A DNA stretch of 64,000 nt from Bacillus sp. CHD6a (lineage in GTDB: Bacteria; Bacillota; Bacilli; Bacillales; Bacillaceae_I). The DNA lies in assembly GCF_001293645.1 (NCBI RefSeq), contig NZ_LBMD01000021.1, positions 1 through 64,000 of the forward strand, in the 5' to 3' direction. Below are positions 59,854 to 64,000 of the stretch, one piece after another. The position numbers were made by a program, and so were the translations under genes. Every line of letters begins with the position of its first letter. The stretch's first letter is position 1. The notes under the pieces were generated by a model that was not told the DNA's origin, did no database searches, and saw only the letters and a list, made by a program, of their open reading frames with translations.

Positions 59854-60312
59854 TTATAACCTATGGCCATCTTTCCTCGCTTGAATATATCCGTAATACG
59901 CACAAGTCCCATTCTGAGTTAAGTCTTTCACTTCAAAACCGCACTTCTCATAGAAACGGAAATTATTAGCGGAGGTATGTCCAAACCAATCACCGTGAGG
60001 CAGTTTTTGAACACAAAGTTCTACGATTTTCTTTCCAATACCTTTCCCGCGATATTCTGATAAAACAATTAAATCCACTATGTTAGCAATCATTATTTGG
60101 TCTGAGATCACCCTAACCATTCCGATCATCTTGTTTTGATCCCATACCGTAAACGCCCACGTAGAGTTTTTAAACATAAGGGAAAACTTTTCTTTTTGCC
60201 AAGAGGGTGTATTCCTTGCCCACCCTGCATCTTGAAACAAATCTTCTACAAACTCAGCTGGAACCCCTTCTGTACCTTCCCTTATTACTAAACCATTATA
60301 ATATTGGTACAT
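59854..60312 (-). CDS. GNAT-family N-acetyltransferase
   Basis: A 152-residue acetyltransferase. Acetyl-CoA loop VLSEYRGKGIGKKIVELC (about 93-110) and C-terminal NNFRFYEKCGFEVKD. Substrate unknown. Starts 64 bases before the methyltransferase gene ATG region and may be co-transcribed. Confidence 0.82.
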   Translation of the reverse strand: MYQYYNGLVIREGTEGVPAEFVEDLFQDAGWARNTPSWQKEKFSLMFKNSTWAFTVWDQNKMIGMVRVISDQIMIANIVDLIVLSEYRGKGIGKKIVELCVQKLPHGDWFGHTSANNFRFYEKCGFEVKDLTQNGTCAYYGYIQARKDGHRL

Positions 60313-60350
60313 ACATTTCCTCCTCTAAAAAATCAATAATAATAGATTTA

Positions 60351-60644
60351 TCAAGGCCCATATACAATCATAAAAATCATTAAGCACAGGTTAAATACTA
60401 TTAATATCTTTCCAAAGAAATTCCTAAAAGCTAGAACAGAAAAAATCATAGAAATTACAAAAGAAGGAATTCCCACTTTGGAGGGGAAATATGTAAAATC
60501 TAAAATCCCTACCATGGGGACCAGAAAAATGAGGATGCATATTGAAGTAAAGACGAATGAGAAAAGACTTGCAAGAGTGAGATAACTAAATGTGACCATA
60601 CTTCTTATGTGTTTTTTTTCAGAATTAATATTAAACATCTTCAT
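60351..60644 (-). CDS. Small membrane protein
   Basis: A 97-residue protein with about three membrane segments (LTLASLFSFVFTSICILIFLVPMVGIL; PSFVISMIFSVLAF; ILIVFNLCLMIFMIVYG). A GGAGATG site precedes the ATG. Not recognised. Confidence 0.55.
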   Translation of the reverse strand: MKMFNINSEKKHIRSMVTFSYLTLASLFSFVFTSICILIFLVPMVGILDFTYFPSKVGIPSFVISMIFSVLAFRNFFGKILIVFNLCLMIFMIVYGP

Positions 60645-60821
60645 CTCCTTTTTATGAATTTATTGGCTACAAAACTTAGTTCCAATTATTTCAAAAAAAG
60701 GCGAATAACTCAATCTTTTTATCAGAATTTTTATTTTTTTAAATGATTGTTTTGCCTCTAATTTGTCATTTTACAGAAATTGGTTCTAATGTGTCAGTCC
60801 TTCTTAATTTTGTCTTAAAAC

Positions 60822-60838
60822 TTTACACCCCATTTACT
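60822..60838 (+). promoter_or_regulatory. Candidate Pho box of the secreted GDPD gene
   Basis: TTTACA-N5-TTTACT, an 11-base direct repeat like PhoP sites (TTAACA repeats). It lies about 80 bases upstream of a secreted glycerophosphodiesterase, a PhoP-regulated class in B. subtilis (glpQ). Confidence 0.5.
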
Positions 60839-60915
60839 TCGCTGTAAATGAACGGTCACCTTTCCTTGTTACAGTAAATGAGTAATTTATTTTCAAATAG
60901 GAGGGTGTAAACATC

Positions 60916-61770
60916 ATGAAAAAAGGCATTAAAATGATAATAGGTGCCCTAGCATTAAGTTTATCAGTTATGGGTACTGGATTTGCAGCTGATGCATCTG
61001 AAAAAAATAAGGAAATCCTTAACGTTGCACACCGTGGAGCTTCAGGTCATGCGCCAGAACATACCATAAAATCATATAAAATGGGTGAAAAGATGCATGG
61101 AGACTATATAGAAATAGATCTTCAAATGACAAAAGACGGACAACTCATTGCCATGCATGATGAAACATTAGATAGAACGACAAATGGTACTGGCCATGTT
61201 AAAGATCATACGCTTAAAGAAATAAAAAAACTTGATGCAGGAAGCTGGTTCAATGAAGCATATCCTGAGAAAGCTAACCCAGCTTATGAAGGTCTAAAAG
61301 TGCCTACATTAGAAGAAGTTTTTAAAAAGTTTGGAAAAAATGCGAACTATTATATTGAAACAAAATCGCCTGAAGTCTATCCTGGAATGGAAGAAGCACT
61401 AGTAGAGTTAGTAAACAAATATGATATCAACAAAGATAAGCTGCTTGTTCAATCATTCAGTCCTGCAAGCTTAACAAAAATGAACCAAATCGATCCATCT
61501 GTAAAGTTAGTGCAGCTTATGTGGTACACATCACCGGCAGCAATTTCAGATGCTGAGCTAAAGGCTATTAAAGAATATGCCATTGGAATTGGTCCAAACA
61601 GCTCAATGATTGATCAAGAATACGTCCAAAAAACCGTGAAAAATGGACTTGAAATTCACCCATACACTGTTAACGAAAAAGATGAAATGAAGAAACTTAT
61701 AGAGTGGGGAGTAACAGGAATATTTACAAACTTCCCAGACCGTTTACATGAAGTGAAAAAAGGAAAATAA
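60916..61770 (+). CDS. glpQ: Secreted glycerophosphodiester phosphodiesterase
   Basis: A 284-residue GDPD with a signal peptide (about 1-26, cleavage after FAADA or nearby). Catalytic motifs NVAHRGASGHAPEHT, IEIDLQMTKDGQLIAMHD and LDRTTNGTG. Hydrolyses glycerophosphodiesters or teichoic-acid units outside the cell to release glycerol-3-phosphate. GGAGGGTG lies well before the ATG. It differs from the cytosolic YqiK-type enzyme at 28903. Confidence 0.9.
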   Translation: MKKGIKMIIGALALSLSVMGTGFAADASEKNKEILNVAHRGASGHAPEHTIKSYKMGEKMHGDYIEIDLQMTKDGQLIAMHDETLDRTTNGTGHVKDHTLKEIKKLDAGSWFNEAYPEKANPAYEGLKVPTLEEVFKKFGKNANYYIETKSPEVYPGMEEALVELVNKYDINKDKLLVQSFSPASLTKMNQIDPSVKLVQLMWYTSPAAISDAELKAIKEYAIGIGPNSSMIDQEYVQKTVKNGLEIHPYTVNEKDEMKKLIEWGVTGIFTNFPDRLHEVKKGK

Positions 61771-61787
61771 AGAAAAGGTTAAATAAA

Positions 61788-61836
61788 GAACTGCACCACT
61801 ATTGTTTTTAACAGCTAACAATTCGTGGTGCAGTTC
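61788..61836. terminator. Terminator between glpQ and lysS
   Basis: GAACTGCACCAC and GTGGTGCAGTTC around a 25-base loop; it serves both converging genes. Confidence 0.65.
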
Positions 61837-61845
61837 CATCATTAT

Positions 61846-63303
61846 TTATTTTCTAGTTAACGGAAATAAAACACAATCCTTAATTGTTTCACAATCCGTT
61901 AATACCATAAGCAACCTCTCAATCCCAAACCCCCAACCGGAAACCGGAGGCATCCCATATTCCATCGCTAATAGGTAGTCTTCATCCATCTCCATGGCTT
62001 CTACATCACCGCCACTTTTTAGAATGGCTTGTGCCTCTAATCGTTTTCTCTGTTCCACAGGGTCGACTAATTCTGAATAGGCATTGATGATTTCAGCACC
62101 ATTTACTAAAAGTTGGAACCGATCTGTAATTGCTGGATTGTCATCATTTGCTCTGGCTAATGGTGATAAATCAATAGGATGGTTAACTAGAAATGTTGGT
62201 TCCATTAAATGTGGGCGACACACTTTTTTGTATAGAAGGTCAATAAAGTTCCCTCTACCTAATGTCTCGATTTCCTCGCCTTCTAGATAAATATTTCTTC
62301 GTTTTGTTTCTTCATATAAGCTTTTCACATCTGAATACAATTCAATATCAATGCCTGTATCTTTTAAAATTAACTCTCTAAATGAGACAACCTTCCACTC
62401 TAATGAAAAGTCAATGGATTGTCCTTGTATACGAATAACTGTTGAGTCAAATGTTTGTTTAAGGACATAGACAATCATTTCACGCATGAGCTTCATCGTA
62501 TCCTTATAATTCCAATAGGCTGCATAACCTTCCACCATTGTAAATTCTTGAAGATGTTGAGGGCTGATCCCTTCATTTCTAAAGCATCTTGCAAATTCGA
62601 ATACTTTTGTAAATCCCCCCACCATTAGCCTTTTCAAATAAGTCTCTGGAGCGATTCGCAAATTAAGTTCCGTATCTAGCGAGTTATGATATGTGTTAAA
62701 CGGGCGTGCTAAAGCACCGGAAGAAGTATGTTGCAATACAGGTGTTTCCACTTCCAAAAAATCTTTTTCTTCTAAAAATCTACGAACAGCACGTACTAAT
62801 TTTGTTCGGATTAACATTCGGTTTTGTGTTTCTTTTGTCATCATCAAATCTATATATCGCTGTCTATAACGTGTATCTGTATTAGTTACTCCGTGCCATT
62901 TATCCGGCAGTGTGTGTAACGCTTTCCCTAGTAGCGCATACTTTTCTATCCGAAGCGTTTTTTCATTTGTTTTCGTAGTATACATTTCTCCTTCTACACC
63001 AATGAAATCCCCTATATCAAAATAGTTCAGGAAATCACTCATAACCTGCTCCCCAACCTCGTCTCTTTTTAGAAGAAGTTGCAACTTACCTTGTATGTCT
63101 GCTATGGTGATGAAACTAAATTTACTAAACTGTCGAATCCCCATGATTCTTCCTGCAACCCGGACCCCAGATGTCCCGCCCTCAAGTAAAGATGCCTCAT
63201 ATAGCTCGTAATTTGTCTCGTACCTTTCAGGATAAACGGTAATCCCCTGCGACCTTAAAGCCTCTAATTTCTTCATTCTAAGAGCTCTTTGTTCTTGACT
63301 CAT
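61846..63303 (-). CDS. lysS: Class II lysyl-tRNA synthetase, probable second copy
   Basis: A 485-residue enzyme: N-terminal OB anticodon-binding domain (about 40-140: VRVAGRIMGIRQFSKFSFITI), then the class II core. Motif 2 reads FARCFRNEGISPQHLQEF, where most bacterial LysRS have HNPEF; motif 3 is GWGFGIERLLMVLTD. The usual Bacillus lysS is elsewhere, near the folate/ftsH region, so this is probably a paralogue. It is preceded by a T-box leader, giving induction by uncharged tRNA-Lys. Weak site GGAG 10 bases before the ATG. Confidence 0.88.
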   Translation of the reverse strand: MSQEQRALRMKKLEALRSQGITVYPERYETNYELYEASLLEGGTSGVRVAGRIMGIRQFSKFSFITIADIQGKLQLLLKRDEVGEQVMSDFLNYFDIGDFIGVEGEMYTTKTNEKTLRIEKYALLGKALHTLPDKWHGVTNTDTRYRQRYIDLMMTKETQNRMLIRTKLVRAVRRFLEEKDFLEVETPVLQHTSSGALARPFNTYHNSLDTELNLRIAPETYLKRLMVGGFTKVFEFARCFRNEGISPQHLQEFTMVEGYAAYWNYKDTMKLMREMIVYVLKQTFDSTVIRIQGQSIDFSLEWKVVSFRELILKDTGIDIELYSDVKSLYEETKRRNIYLEGEEIETLGRGNFIDLLYKKVCRPHLMEPTFLVNHPIDLSPLARANDDNPAITDRFQLLVNGAEIINAYSELVDPVEQRKRLEAQAILKSGGDVEAMEMDEDYLLAMEYGMPPVSGWGFGIERLLMVLTDCETIKDCVLFPLTRK

Positions 63304-63362
63304 TTTTATTCAACTCCAATTTTTATTCATTTATTTTCCAGTTCCATACTATTCTTTAAAAA

Positions 63363-63670
63363 CAAAAAAACTCCCACCCCCAAGATTATTCATCTTGAGG
63401 ACGAGAGTTGTTAACTTCGTGGTACCACCCCAGTTTGTTGACATGTTGCCATATCAACCTCTTCGGGTACTTATGCTTTTAAAAAACAATTATACCCTAT
63501 CTCTATAACGGGAGATCCCGTCGCAGTATCACTAAGGAAAAATCTTAGATCCGTGCAAAGGCTCCGAGGCTTTTTTCATTAAAATCATTATTGCTTCTTC
63601 TCACCTACCGAAGCTCTCTGGAAACAATGAATCTTAATTACTCTTCTCTTCACAGCCGTGCATTCCGTAT
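63363..63670 (-). promoter_or_regulatory. T-box riboswitch leader of lysS
   Basis: On the minus strand: Stem I with AGAGAGCTTCGGTAGGTGAG (about 63620-63600), a likely specifier AAA (Lys) in TGAAAAAAGCC near 63571-63577, the T-box GGGGTGGTACCACG (63431-63418), and a strong terminator (AACTC...CCTCAAGAT / ATCTTGGGGGTGGGAGTT, then T7) at 63408-63363. The T-box element would form the antiterminator when tRNA-Lys is uncharged. Confidence 0.93.
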
Positions 63671-63727
63671 GTTTTTTAGAATATTAGCACAAATAATTTG
63701 TTTAGGCAATGCAGTCTACAAAAAAAG

Positions 63728-64000
63728 TTAGTAATGCCAATAAGGCTGTTTCATCTCTATTACTTCACCTGTGCGTGGATGAACTAAAAAGAACCGCTCT
63801 TCTGCTTTGAAGTGGTAATCCCGATAATCAATGAAAAATCGCCACTCTTCTGTATGTATTGGCACCGTATTTCGATAACTCTCTTTTTCCTTGTATTCAT
63901 CAATGGTAGAAACACCTTCGTTTTCGTAAACCAATTGCTTTGCTTGATCGAACGTATAGGTTGGCTTCCCAATGAAAAATAATATAATAGATAAGCAAAA
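63728..64000 (-). CDS. Hypothetical protein, 5' end outside the window
   Basis: The minus-strand frame is open from the window edge to the stop at 63728 (90 codons seen). It begins inside a membrane-anchor-like stretch (LSIILFFIGKPTYTFDQA) and continues as a small soluble domain with EEWRFFIDYRDYHFKAEERFFLVHPRTGEVIEM, which looks like a PepSY-like or YpmB-like exported domain. Not identified. It lies upstream of the T-box leader on the same strand. Confidence 0.6.
   Translation of the reverse strand, partial: FCLSIILFFIGKPTYTFDQAKQLVYENEGVSTIDEYKEKESYRNTVPIHTEEWRFFIDYRDYHFKAEERFFLVHPRTGEVIEMKQPYWHY

Noticed and set aside
63416-63670. tRNA gene near the GGTACCACC sequence
   Set aside because: The structure and GGTGGTACCACG motif are those of a T-box leader; no cloverleaf is formed.

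Overview
The window is a moderately AT-rich Bacillaceae chromosome segment. Gene order follows the Bacillus subtilis spoIIIA-accBC-nusB-folD-xseAB-ispA-dxs-tlyA-ahrC-recN-spoIVB-spo0A-bkd-yqiW-artPQR region, almost entirely on the minus strand. Three features point to an alkaliphilic Bacillus relative, plausibly Sutcliffiella (the former B. cohnii / B. halmapalus group): a liquefying alpha-amylase of the Bacillus sp. 707 / B. halmapalus type, an OLE RNA with its OapA partner between ispA and dxs, and many high-GC intergenic repeat elements. The genus is an inference.

Layout. 1-3000: a 51-bp palindromic tandem array, then an artPQR-type amino-acid ABC transporter. 3100-7200: a coiled-coil protein and a three-gene operon encoding response regulator, sensor kinase and ECF sigma factor. 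7400-10400: an unknown gene, a CcpA-type-regulated secreted alpha-amylase, and bacilliredoxin brxB. 10590-15625: methylmalonyl-CoA mutase (mutA, mutB) with its chaperone meaB. 17600-28450: the ptb-bcd-buk-lpdV-bkdAA-bkdAB-bkdB operon behind a clear sigma-54 promoter, with its activator bkdR. Together with the mutase genes this is a route from Val/Ile/Leu through acyl-CoAs to propionyl-CoA and succinyl-CoA, and to branched-chain lipid primers. 28600-32340: yqzF, a GDPD, a YycC-like small protein, spo0A (sigma-H promoter overlapping a 0A box) and spoIVB. 32850-45800: recN, ahrC, tlyA, dxs, oapA, OLE RNA, ispA, xseB, xseA, folD, nusB, yqhY, accC, accB. 45800-48000: an inserted island of 21-bp phased repeats plus a NERD-domain gene. 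48069-54109: spoIIIAA-AH and yqhV. The spoIIIA operon is interrupted by a MITE-like element between AB and AC, and spoIIIAD appears to use a non-AUG start. Beyond yqhV synteny breaks (no efp). 54260-64000 is accessory: a BCCT transporter, a nitroreductase with an Rrf2 regulator, small membrane proteins, a methyltransferase, a GNAT, a secreted GDPD with a candidate Pho box, a lysyl-tRNA synthetase behind a T-box leader, and a partial gene at the edge.

The most notable items are: (i) the OLE RNA/OapA locus; (ii) several intergenic arrays with unrelated core motifs but the same 20-21-bp (two helical turn) period, at about 17.4, 32.7, 46.1-46.8 and 58.9 kb; (iii) a nested element inside spoIIIA with perfect terminal inverted repeats and a 9-bp target duplication; (iv) the T-box-controlled LysRS with an altered motif 2; (v) the response regulator/kinase/ECF sigma operon without an anti-sigma gene.
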